DNA of 17,809 nt from an uncultured Prevotellaceae bacterium (lineage in GTDB: Bacteria > Bacteroidota > Bacteroidia > Bacteroidales > Bacteroidaceae): contig CADCQC010000226.1 in NCBI GenBank assembly GCA_902803455.1, forward strand, positions 1 through 17,809, written 5' to 3'. The number at the start of each line of letters is the position of its first letter. Position 1 is the stretch's first letter. Shown here in pieces: positions 1 to 6,870 of this stretch. The position numbers and the translations under genes were made by a program. The notes beneath the pieces are model-generated. The model was not told the DNA's origin. It saw only the letters and a program-made list of their open reading frames with translations, and ran no database searches.

Positions 1-550
1 AGATATCGTCATAATTAGCCTCCTGATAGCGTTTCTCCACCTCCGTCTGTCTCGGCAAATTCTCACCCAACTTGAGGAAATCCTCAAAGTAGATGGTATT
101 GTTGTCGGTGGAATGGATCTTCACCCGTTTGTCGAAGACGATGATTCTCTCAAGTGAAGGACATTGTGGGAACACCCGCAAAGCCTTGTCATATTGTTCC
201 TGTTCACCGACAAAGAGCACCCTCACTTCTGCATCAGAAATCATGAAACGTATCTGCTCCTCACTACTTGTGGCATAGAAAGGCACTGTGACGGCACGGA
301 TACCAAATGCGCCGAAATCGGTATAGAGATACTGGACGGCATTCTGCGAGAAGACACCAATATTCTCTTGTACCTTGACGCCCAAGTTCATCAAAGCGTT
401 GGATACGATTTTGACAATCCGTGAAAATTCATTCCATGACACTGACTTCCATTCTCTGCTACCAAACTCACGGTAAGACAGAGCGGCCTTATCGCCAAAA
501 ATTTTAGCTTGTTCGTGGATGAGAACCGAAAAGTGGCAATTTGTCTGCAT
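1..550 (-). CDS. Long-chain acyl-CoA synthetase (AMP-binding), N-terminal part, cut by window edge
   Basis: I translated the reverse strand from the ATG at 550; the frame stays open for 183 codons to the window edge. The protein begins MQTNCHFSVLIHEQAKIFGD and contains blocks typical of the FadD-type AMP-binding family: KAALSYREFGSREWKSVSW early on, VQENIGVFSQNAVQYLYTDF in the middle, and the substrate-gating region around VTVPFYATSSEEQIRFMI. Family members activate fatty acids with ATP and CoA through an acyl-adenylate, at the inner face of the cytoplasmic membrane. The ATP-binding P-loop (SGTTGxPKG type) and the C-terminal lid domain would lie beyond the left edge, so chain-length preference and catalytic integrity cannot be judged. 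A well-formed Bacteroidota promoter lies about 85 nt upstream and points into the gene. Assignment to the ANL adenylate-forming superfamily is firm; 'long-chain' is inferred from overall resemblance. Confidence 0.85.
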   Translation of the reverse strand, partial: MQTNCHFSVLIHEQAKIFGDKAALSYREFGSREWKSVSWNEFSRIVKIVSNALMNLGVKVQENIGVFSQNAVQYLYTDFGAFGIRAVTVPFYATSSEEQIRFMISDAEVRVLFVGEQEQYDKALRVFPQCPSLERIIVFDKRVKIHSTDNNTIYFEDFLKLGENLPRQTEVEKRYQEANYDDI

Positions 551-634
551 AATTGTTTTTTTTAACCAGGTGGGGAATATCACATGATGCGGTTTCACCA
601 GTTGTCATAACATTACCCATACCTATTAATTATG

Positions 635-665
635 CAAAAATAGCGTTATTTGAACGAAAAACAAA
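635..665 (-). promoter_or_regulatory. Bacteroidota promoter for the acyl-CoA synthetase gene
   Basis: On the minus strand there is TTTG (665-662), a 19-nt spacer, then TATTTTTG (642-635). This fits the published Bacteroides consensus TTTG-N19-21-TAnnTTTG at both elements and in spacing, and it is the only promoter in the window where both boxes fit. Transcription should start near 630, giving a leader of about 80 nt before the ATG at 550. Found by eye; no transcript data. Confidence 0.6.
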
Positions 666-695
666 GAAAAAGATGATTTTTCTTATCATTCTTGC

Positions 696-703
696 TAACT
701 TTG
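696..703 (+). promoter_or_regulatory. -7 promoter element for the M20 deacylase gene, almost leaderless
   Basis: TAACTTTG matches the Bacteroidota -7 element TAnnTTTG and ends only 8 nt before the ATG at 712. No TTTG lies at the -33 distance. If it is used, the mRNA would start about 3-5 nt upstream of the start codon, and the in-frame ATGs further upstream would not be transcribed, which supports the start at 712. Confidence 0.45.
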
Positions 704-711
704 CATTCATC

Positions 712-1773
712 ATGACAAGAGAATATGCCCACAATGCGGTGGAGTTGCTCCAACGGCTCATCTCCATCCCCCGTGTAAGCCGGCAAGAATCGTCTGCTTC
801 CGACATGCTGGAGGAATGGATGTGCTCTGCTGGGATGTCCCCTCACCGCGATGTCAACAATCTGTGGTCTGTGGCACCTGGCTACGATGAGCACAGGCCC
901 ACCATTTTGCTGAATGCCCATATCGACACGGTCCGTCCCGTGGCATCCTGGACCCGCGACCCTCACCAACCTGTCATCGAGGAAGGCCGTCTATATGGTC
1001 TGGGCAGCAATGACTGCGGTGGCGGACTGGTGTCACTGTTGCAGGTATATGGTCATTTTTGCCGTCATCCCCAGTCCTACAATCTCATTTTTTTGGCGTC
1101 TGCCGAGGAAGAAGTGTCGGGAGCGAATGGCATCAGCCATGTGTTGCCCTTGTTGCCTCACATTGACATGGCTGTGGTGGGAGAGCCCACCGGCATGCAA
1201 CCCGCCGTGGCCGAGAAAGGTCTGATGGTGGTCGACATGACATCGAAGGGCCGTTCGGGGCATGCTGCCCGCGGTGAGGGAGTGAATGCCATCTATGCCA
1301 TGCTTGACGACCTGCTATGGCTCCGCTCTTACCGTTTTGAACGAGTCAGCGACCTGTTAGGACCGACGCTGATGAGCGTGACGGTACTCCATGCCGGCAC
1401 GCAGCACAATCTGGTTCCCGACATCTGCCAGGCCACCATTGATGTGCGGACCAATGAGCACTACACCAACGAGGAGGTGTTCGACATCATTCGCAGTCAC
1501 GTGCATAGTGAGGTAAAGGCCCGTTCCTTCCGTCTCCACTCATCACACATCTCTTGCCATCATCCTGTGGTGCGCCGCTGTATTTCGATGGGCATGACAC
1601 CATTCGGTTCTCCGACCCTTAGCGATCAGGCGCTGATGCCTTTTGATTCGTTGAAACTGGGTCCAGGAGAATCCTCACGCTCCCATTCCGCCGACGAATT
1701 TATCTGTCTGCATGAAATCAGCGATGCCATCGAGAGCTATATCCGCATTCTCGATGGCATCGACATCGGTTAA
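712..1773 (+). CDS. M20-family metallopeptidase, ArgE-type N-acyl-amino-acid deacylase
   Basis: A 353-residue zinc amidohydrolase of the M20/ArgE/DapE family. Expected metal ligands are visible: H70 with D72 in NAHIDTV, bridging D101 in GLGSNDCGGG, the general-base glutamate pair E132/E133 in SAEEEVSG, E158 in VVGEPTG and H325 near the C terminus in SRSHSADEF. The dimerisation-domain motif GRSGHAA is at 180-186. In Bacteroidota the ArgE-like member of arginine synthesis removes acetyl or succinyl from ornithine; this is the most likely role, since the length and the GxGSNDxGG form of the metal site agree, but no arg gene is adjacent, so dipeptidase or another deacylase activity remains possible. 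The open frame extends back to 553, but those 53 codons overlap the divergent promoter region and have no family resemblance; the start at 712 follows a -7 element and gives the family's normal length. Confidence 0.85.
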   Translation: MTREYAHNAVELLQRLISIPRVSRQESSASDMLEEWMCSAGMSPHRDVNNLWSVAPGYDEHRPTILLNAHIDTVRPVASWTRDPHQPVIEEGRLYGLGSNDCGGGLVSLLQVYGHFCRHPQSYNLIFLASAEEEVSGANGISHVLPLLPHIDMAVVGEPTGMQPAVAEKGLMVVDMTSKGRSGHAARGEGVNAIYAMLDDLLWLRSYRFERVSDLLGPTLMSVTVLHAGTQHNLVPDICQATIDVRTNEHYTNEEVFDIIRSHVHSEVKARSFRLHSSHISCHHPVVRRCISMGMTPFGSPTLSDQALMPFDSLKLGPGESSRSHSADEFICLHEISDAIESYIRILDGIDIG

Positions 1774-1816
1774 CCGAAGACTTTAGACAAAATTAATAGA
1801 GCCCACCTTTAAGGAA

Positions 1817-3613
1817 TTATCTGCCCAACCAGGTCTCCGGGTTGAGTTTTGCTGTCTCTCTGCGCAGTTGGAACTGCAAGATATCATCTTGTCCGACGGT
1901 GCCGAGCGCTTGTCGCGTGGTCACCTTCTGGCCTTTTCTAACATGAACAGACTTGAGGTTACAGTAGACAGAGATGAAGTCGCCGTGTCTCAACATGACC
2001 ACCAGTTGTCCGGCCACATTGACGACCGCACTCACCTCACCTTCAAAGATTGCTCTGGCACTGGCTCCCGGTTGACAAAGGATGTTGATACCCTTGTTGT
2101 CGAGTTTCACGTTACGCAGTCCTTCCACATCGTATTGTCCGAAGTGGCTCACGATCTTATATTTTCCCGTGACAGGCATGGGCAGACGTCCTTTGTTGCT
2201 CTCAAAACTACCGCTGATCTGTCTGTCGACAGCTGACATGGTCTCCACCTTGGAAGCCTCTTTGGCAGCCTCTTCCGCCTCTTTTTCCCGTCTGGCAGCA
2301 TCAGCCACGGCTTTTCGTTCAGCGGCCAGTCTTGCCGACTCGGCCTCTTTTGCCGCCTGTTCGGCACGTTCCTTTTCGGCCGCACTCTTTCTTGCGGCCT
2401 CTTCGGCAGCCCGAGCCTCTTCCGCCGCTGCTTTCGCCCTGGCCTCAGCCTCACGTCTCTCTTTGTTCTCAGCCTCTTTCTTTGCTCTTGCCTCAGCCTC
2501 AGCACGCGCCTTGGCCCTTGCCTCAGCCGCCGCTTTCTCAGCCGCCAAGCGCCGTGCATGTTCCCGAGCGGCCGCTTCAGCCGCTGCTTTCAACCTTGCC
2601 TCCTCAGCCTTGGCGGCAGCGATACGTCGTTCTTCCTCCCGTTTGGCAGCCTCTGCAGCCGCTTTCTTTCGCGCCAGTTCCTCGGCTCTTTTCTTAGCCG
2701 CTGCGGCCTCTGCCTTTCGCTTGGCTTCTGCGGCGGCACGTGCGCGAGCCTTCTCTACCTCCACCGCTACAAGACGGTCGATCTCCGCATTGATCTGAGC
2801 ATTTTTGCGTTCTTGCTCAGAGATGATCACCTGGATGGTGCGCTGCTCATTCTGCAACTCGTTGACCACCTTTTGCTGCTCTGCATGCTTGTTTTGCAAG
2901 TCAGCCCTGGCCTCCTTGCCCTTGTTGAGCAACTGGTTTTTCTGTATGCGCACCACCTCAAGCTGATGGTTTTTGAGGCTGATTTCCTCTTTCTTTGACT
3001 TAATCTGCTCACCCTGCGCCCTCTGATAGGCAGCATATTCACGCACAAAGCGCATTCTACGGTAGGCCTCAGTGAGGCTCTTGGCACTAAAGATGAACAT
3101 CAGTTTATCTTGAATAGAATGATGTCTCGCCATGTATCGCATCGACTTGATAAACTTTTGTTGCCGCTCTTGCAACTGCCCCTCAAGGGTTGTCATCTGC
3201 GATTTCAGAATGCCGATATTGCCATCCAGGTTCTTGATTTCCATCTCAAATCCATCGATGTCTTTCTGTTTGGCATCTATCTCTCCATTGATGACCATCA
3301 ACTCATTGAGTTTACTGGCCACATTCTCCTTATTGGCCCTCAATTTATTTTGTTGGTCTCTGATGTCCTGTTCTATCTGTTTGCGTTGGCTTTGCAGTCC
3401 ACGGATCTCCTTGGTACTGTAATTCACAGTTCCACCTTTTTTGCCTTTTTGCTGTGAGGTAGAAGTCTGCTTGCTACCCGTTTTCCCTGTCTGTTGGACA
3501 CGGCTGGTGGTCGTACGAGCCCTTGAGCCCGACGACCTTCTGTGCTTTGTCTGCGCGAACTGTGGCACAGCCAATAGCACGACCAGGAGCAGCATGAGAT
3601 ATCTTTTTGTCAT
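1817..3613 (-). CDS. EnvC-like murein hydrolase activator (coiled coil + degenerate LytM/M23 domain)
   Basis: A 598-residue exported protein. In order: signal peptide at 1-20 (MTKRYLMLLLVVLLAVPQFA), a basic Ser/Thr/Lys-rich linker to about 65, a long coiled coil at about 66-283, an Ala/Glu/Lys/Arg-rich helix at about 287-455 resembling the TolA stalk, and a LytM/M23 domain at 475-598. Zinc ligands of active M23 enzymes are all replaced: HxGID reads NKGIN (506-510), YxHL reads YCNL (550-553) and the final HxH region reads LQFQL (579-583). That pattern is known from E. coli EnvC, which activates amidases rather than cutting peptidoglycan, so an activator role in the periplasm at division is inferred. 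It is the last gene of the dut operon and starts inside the stop of the DUF4292 gene (ATGA overlap). The amidase partner is not in this window. Confidence 0.88.
   Translation of the reverse strand: MTKRYLMLLLVVLLAVPQFAQTKHRRSSGSRARTTTSRVQQTGKTGSKQTSTSQQKGKKGGTVNYSTKEIRGLQSQRKQIEQDIRDQQNKLRANKENVASKLNELMVINGEIDAKQKDIDGFEMEIKNLDGNIGILKSQMTTLEGQLQERQQKFIKSMRYMARHHSIQDKLMFIFSAKSLTEAYRRMRFVREYAAYQRAQGEQIKSKKEEISLKNHQLEVVRIQKNQLLNKGKEARADLQNKHAEQQKVVNELQNEQRTIQVIISEQERKNAQINAEIDRLVAVEVEKARARAAAEAKRKAEAAAAKKRAEELARKKAAAEAAKREEERRIAAAKAEEARLKAAAEAAAREHARRLAAEKAAAEARAKARAEAEARAKKEAENKERREAEARAKAAAEEARAAEEAARKSAAEKERAEQAAKEAESARLAAERKAVADAARREKEAEEAAKEASKVETMSAVDRQISGSFESNKGRLPMPVTGKYKIVSHFGQYDVEGLRNVKLDNKGINILCQPGASARAIFEGEVSAVVNVAGQLVVMLRHGDFISVYCNLKSVHVRKGQKVTTRQALGTVGQDDILQFQLRRETAKLNPETWLGR
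2249..2755 (-). repeat. Low-complexity Ala/Glu/Lys/Arg-rich segment in the EnvC-like gene
   Basis: About 170 codons (residues 287-455) are made almost only of Ala, Glu, Lys and Arg in irregular short blocks such as AEAKRKAEAAAAKKRAEELA. At the DNA level this gives many imperfect short repeats and leaves long open frames on the opposite strand. It would form a rigid single alpha-helix or stalk between the coiled coil and the LytM domain. Confidence 0.8.
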
Positions 3614-4494
3614 AGTTTCAGAATTTGATTGATTACGTCCTTGAGTTCCACGGGTTTATACTTGGACGACACTTTGGTCTCAGTATCCCATTTGGCATCT
3701 TCTTTCATGTTTTTGATCTTTATCCCCACTTGGATGACACGTCCCCTCGTGCTTACTTTCACTTGATGGAGAGCGGGGAAAGTTTTGCCTGCAAAGGGTT
3801 TGAACTCATCATAATTCCAGTCGAGTTGCGACTTGCTGCTGCCACCATTATAGGAAGCCTTGGCTGCAGTGATATGTTCCCAAGTCTGGTCAGCCAACCA
3901 TTGGTAAGCCATTTTTCCTTTTTCGATGGAGATGGTGCGGTCTTTGATATTGTATTTGCTGGAATTGCTATTGCTCACACTTTTCTCACCCGGCATGAAC
4001 AATTGGTTCCAAAAGAGTGCCTGCAACGCATAGAAATCAATACCGTTGTCGCGTAAGAAGCTAACCTGGTCGTAACTGCTTTTGAGGTATTGCTTGTGCA
4101 TACGGTCGATGATGAGCACCGTATCGCGTGTGAACTCCATCCGTCCGACCTCCATCAAGCCCAAGGGAGAGAGTTGCAACCTCACCACCTCGTCTTTCCT
4201 CATGCTGAGTTTTCCATCGACGGTGATGTCCTTGCTTCCCGACTTGATATTGAAGTCGATGCTTGCCACCAGATTTTTGGCGGTGGCAGCTTGTGCGTTC
4301 ACCTTGTTGATCACAGCGATACGATCTACACTTCCCGGCTCAGGGGAGACGACCGACGGTGTGGTGTTGCTGACGGAAGGTCCGTTACTATTGTTGTCGG
4401 TCACCAATTTTTTCTTGCTCCCGCAAGCCACCAAGATCAGCGGCAAAGCCAGCAGGATGATGCGAGTGATGTTATTCTTGGTCATTTTCATCAT
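3610..4494 (-). CDS. DUF4292 family outer-membrane-associated lipoprotein
   Basis: A 294-residue protein with a lipoprotein signal: basic start MMKMTKNNITR, hydrophobic stretch, then lipobox L-V-A-C with lipidated C24, followed by a polar Gly/Ser/Lys linker. After about residue 65 comes a beta-rich domain with sequences such as GKLSMRKDEVVRLQLSPLGL and VLIIDRMHKQYLKSSYDQVS, characteristic of DUF4292, a Bacteroidota family distantly resembling the LolA/LolB/LppX fold (a hydrophobic-ligand half-barrel). The molecular function is unknown; lipid or lipoprotein handling is inference only. The ATG overlaps the stop of the TPR gene by 4 nt (4491-4494), and its own stop overlaps the EnvC-like start by 4 nt, so the three are probably translationally coupled. 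A second in-frame ATG three nt downstream would change little. Confidence 0.85.
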   Translation of the reverse strand: MMKMTKNNITRIILLALPLILVACGSKKKLVTDNNSNGPSVSNTTPSVVSPEPGSVDRIAVINKVNAQAATAKNLVASIDFNIKSGSKDITVDGKLSMRKDEVVRLQLSPLGLMEVGRMEFTRDTVLIIDRMHKQYLKSSYDQVSFLRDNGIDFYALQALFWNQLFMPGEKSVSNSNSSKYNIKDRTISIEKGKMAYQWLADQTWEHITAAKASYNGGSSKSQLDWNYDEFKPFAGKTFPALHQVKVSTRGRVIQVGIKIKNMKEDAKWDTETKVSSKYKPVELKDVINQILKL

Positions 4495-6290
4495 TTTCTG
4501 TCGTCAATATATTTTCTTTTTCTGATTTTCTCTTTCAGCAAGGCAGCATTATCTGATCCCATGTCAAGAGCCCGCTGCCAATATTCCAGTGCTTTCTCTG
4601 GCATCCCAGCCATCATATAGATATCTCCTGCATGCTCGATGATGACATCACTGAGTGTGGAGTCAGCCGCCAGTGCCTGTTCGATGTAAATACGTGCCTC
4701 CTCATACCGTTCCTGCCGGAAGAGGATCCACGCATAGGTGTCGAGGTAGGTCGGATTGTTGGACTCCACTTTGACAGTGCGATAACTCATTTGCTCAGCT
4801 TTGGCCAGGTCTCTTCCTTCGACACTGAGGTAATAAGCATAGTTGTTGAGGCATCCGATATTGTCGGGTTGGTATTGCAGGCAACTGTCGTAGGCTTCGT
4901 AAGCCTCCTTGAATTGTCCTTTCTCATGAAGGATATCACCAATGATGGAATAGAAGTCGGCCACGATTTTCTTGTCGCTGTCCTCTCCTGCCTGTCCCAC
5001 ACCTTTCCGGAAGGTCTCCAGTGCCAACTCATTATCCTTTTTCTGCGAGTAAGCCAGTCCCAGGAAATAGTAGAACCAGATATTGTCGGGATGATACTCG
5101 ACACCCGGTTTGGCAAGCGTGACGATTCTGTCAAAATCTTTCTTTTCCCAAGCCGTCTGGAGGAGTTGCAGTCGGGCACCCACATTGTCTGGCTCAATGC
5201 TGATGACCCTCTCCAACGCCTTGCTGATGGTATCCTGAGGCATTTTCTTGATCGACATATAGGCGGCACACAAGTCGGCCATCTCAGCATTGGGCTGTGG
5301 TTGGCTCAAGACCTTTTCGAAGAGGTCGAGCACCTCTGTGCTATCACCACCATGCTGCTCATTGTCGCTGATGAACTGCCTCATGAGCAGTCTTTTACTA
5401 TCCAACTCCGTTTGCTCGCTCAGGAGCAAGCGTTCAGTCTGAGCCTTCGCCAAAGAGTCTTGCTGTTGCGACCGGTAGTAATCCAACATCGACATCTGCG
5501 CCATGATGTTGCCCGGCTCTTTTTTAAGCACATTATTATATTCAGCCAACGCTTGTTTTTCCTTCCCGTTCTGCAGGAGCCAATTTCCCATCATCACCCT
5601 GAAATTGTAGTCGTTGGGATGCTGCCGTGCCAGGTTGCGGAGTTCATTGAACTCCTTTTTCTTATCTCCTTGCATGGCATAGACTTGCATTTTAGAAAGG
5701 GTGATATCCTCGTTGCTGCCTTCGATCATCTCAAACCTGTTGAGGATATCGATGACCTTGTCGTAATTTTGCTGGTTCTGATAGAGTTGCACCAAAATGC
5801 CCAGCACGTCGGTGCGCCCTGGGTTATTTTCCGACAACCTCTCATAGATCTCGGTAGCTTTGTCGTAGTCTTTTGTCTTGATATAGACCTGACCGAGTCT
5901 TTCGAGATAAATATGGTTGGAAGGGCTGATGGCAGCTGCTTTCTCCATGCAGGCGAGCATCGCACTGTCGTTTTGCATCTCAGCGTAATAAGCCGACAGG
6001 GCGAAATTGGCCTCCGGCGACTGCGGGTTGATTTCAAGGCAATGCCTCAGCAGGTCATAGGCGGCAGCATGGTGATCCAGTTGCTGTTGTCTGACAGCCT
6101 CCAGGAAGAAATAGTTGAAGCGTTTGGAGTCGTTTTCATTCAAAGAGGGCACCACGACAGCCACGGGCTGAACTGTGCGCACCTTCTTTTTCTTGTTGCG
6201 CGCCTCAACCGCAGACAATGACGCCATAGCCATGATCAGGACTATGGTGCGCATGACCACTTGTGACATGAAAACAGATTTTCTCTTCAT
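4491..6290 (-). CDS. Exported tetratricopeptide-repeat protein
   Basis: A 599-residue protein starting with a basic segment and hydrophobic stretch (about 11-29, VVMRTIVLIMAMASLSAVEA), consistent with a signal peptide or membrane anchor. From about residue 58 to the C terminus it is built from TPR helical hairpins; clear units include YLERLGQVYIKTKDYDKATE, IWFYYFLGLAYSQKKDNELA and TYLDTYAWILFRQERYEEA. TPR arrays act as scaffolds for protein partners; no catalytic domain is visible. In Bacteroidota this protein is conserved between dut and the DUF4292 lipoprotein, so it probably works with the lipoprotein and the EnvC-like protein at the envelope (inference from synteny). It starts 24 nt after the dut stop and overlaps the next gene by 4 nt. 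An alternative start at the Met of codon 8 would shorten the basic region before the hydrophobic stretch. Confidence 0.87.
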   Translation of the reverse strand: MKRKSVFMSQVVMRTIVLIMAMASLSAVEARNKKKKVRTVQPVAVVVPSLNENDSKRFNYFFLEAVRQQQLDHHAAAYDLLRHCLEINPQSPEANFALSAYYAEMQNDSAMLACMEKAAAISPSNHIYLERLGQVYIKTKDYDKATEIYERLSENNPGRTDVLGILVQLYQNQQNYDKVIDILNRFEMIEGSNEDITLSKMQVYAMQGDKKKEFNELRNLARQHPNDYNFRVMMGNWLLQNGKEKQALAEYNNVLKKEPGNIMAQMSMLDYYRSQQQDSLAKAQTERLLLSEQTELDSKRLLMRQFISDNEQHGGDSTEVLDLFEKVLSQPQPNAEMADLCAAYMSIKKMPQDTISKALERVISIEPDNVGARLQLLQTAWEKKDFDRIVTLAKPGVEYHPDNIWFYYFLGLAYSQKKDNELALETFRKGVGQAGEDSDKKIVADFYSIIGDILHEKGQFKEAYEAYDSCLQYQPDNIGCLNNYAYYLSVEGRDLAKAEQMSYRTVKVESNNPTYLDTYAWILFRQERYEEARIYIEQALAADSTLSDVIIEHAGDIYMMAGMPEKALEYWQRALDMGSDNAALLKEKIRKRKYIDDRK

Positions 6291-6314
6291 TCGGTCTTAT
6301 TGCTCTTGATCGGT

Positions 6315-6752
6315 CTATTTCACTCCGGTGTGTCCATATCCCCCTGTTCCGCGTGTGGTCTCATCCAGCTGATCGGTCTCTATCCATTCGCCCTGTTCGT
6401 GACGGGCGATGACCATCTGTGCGATACGTTCCCCGTCGGCCACGACGAAATCTTCAGCAGAGAAGTTCACCAACAGCACCATGACCTCCCCCCGATAGTC
6501 AGCATCGATGGTTCCCGGTGTGTTGAGCACCGTGATGCCATGCTTGAGCGCCAGTCCACTTCTGGGTCTCACTTGTGCCTCATATCCAGGAGGCAATGCG
6601 ATAAAAAGTCCGGTAGGAATGAGTCTTCTTTCCAAAGGCCTCAATGTTACCGGCTGATCGATATTGGCTCTCAGGTCCATACCAGCACTAAGCGAGGTGG
6701 CATATTGTGGCAACGGGTGCCGTCCTTTGTTGACAACCTTGATCTGCAGCAT
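6315..6752 (-). CDS. dut: Deoxyuridine 5'-triphosphate nucleotidohydrolase (dUTPase)
   Basis: A 145-residue trimeric dUTPase that converts dUTP to dUMP and pyrophosphate, keeping uracil out of DNA and supplying dUMP for thymidylate synthesis. All five family motifs are present: AGMDLRA (23-29), RPRSGLA (62-68), NTPGTIDADYRGE (77-89, with the catalytic Asp), GERIAQMV (107-114) and the Gly-rich C-terminal arm RGTGGYGHTG (134-143) that closes over the substrate. Length is normal. The open frame continues to an ATG at 6785, but that codon sits inside or next to the predicted -7 element and upstream of the likely transcription start; the ATG at 6752 begins directly at the conserved beta strand MLQIKVVN. 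First gene of the four-gene minus-strand operon and divergent from the dGTPase-family gene. Confidence 0.95.
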   Translation of the reverse strand: MLQIKVVNKGRHPLPQYATSLSAGMDLRANIDQPVTLRPLERRLIPTGLFIALPPGYEAQVRPRSGLALKHGITVLNTPGTIDADYRGEVMVLLVNFSAEDFVVADGERIAQMVIARHEQGEWIETDQLDETTRGTGGYGHTGVK

Positions 6753-6782
6753 TGAATATATTGTTCGTAAGGATTTGAGATG

Positions 6783-6790
6783 CAAAATTA
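6783..6790 (-). promoter_or_regulatory. -7 promoter element for the dut operon
   Basis: The minus strand reads TAATTTTG, an exact TAnnTTTG match, 30 nt upstream of the ATG at 6752. There is no TTTG at the normal -33 spacing; the nearest candidates are 13 and 28 nt away. Transcription should start near 6778, giving a leader of about 25 nt, and this position rules against translation from the ATG at 6785. Confidence 0.5.
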
Positions 6791-6854
6791 ACGATTTCTA
6801 CCCACAAAACGTCATTTTCAAAGATAAAAAGAAAGAAATTAGACTTTTTTAGTT

Positions 6855-6862
6855 TACTTTTG
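6855..6862 (+). promoter_or_regulatory. -7 promoter element for the dGTPase-family gene, almost leaderless
   Basis: TACTTTTG matches TAnnTTTG and ends exactly 8 nt before the ATG at 6871, the same spacing as at the M20 deacylase gene. The 8 intervening bases (CGGGAGAT) include GGGAG, which could resemble a ribosome-binding site, but most of it would lie upstream of or at the expected transcription start. No -33 box at normal spacing. Confidence 0.45.
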
Positions 6863-6870
6863 CGGGAGAT

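Noticed and set aside
553..711. N-terminal extension of the M20 deacylase to an ATG at 553
   Set aside because: It overlaps the divergent promoter region, does not resemble the family, and lies upstream of the -7 element at 696-703.
1788..1795. Minus-strand TAATTTTG in the gap between convergent genes
   Set aside because: It would drive only antisense RNA into the deacylase gene and has no -33 box; a six-base match in AT-rich DNA is expected by chance.
2082..2798. Long plus-strand open frame of 238 codons, rich in Ala and Ser
   Set aside because: It is antisense to the Ala/Glu/Lys/Arg-rich segment of the EnvC-like gene; codon bias of that low-complexity DNA keeps the frame open.
4632..6221. 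529-codon plus-strand open frame antisense to the TPR gene
   Set aside because: The minus-strand frame has clear TPR units, signal sequence and operon overlaps; the plus-strand product resembles no family I recognise and has no start signals.
6752..6785. Longer dut start at 6785
   Set aside because: The ATG lies in the -7 element region and upstream of the expected transcript start; the added residues (MHLKSLRTIYS) are not part of the dUTPase fold.
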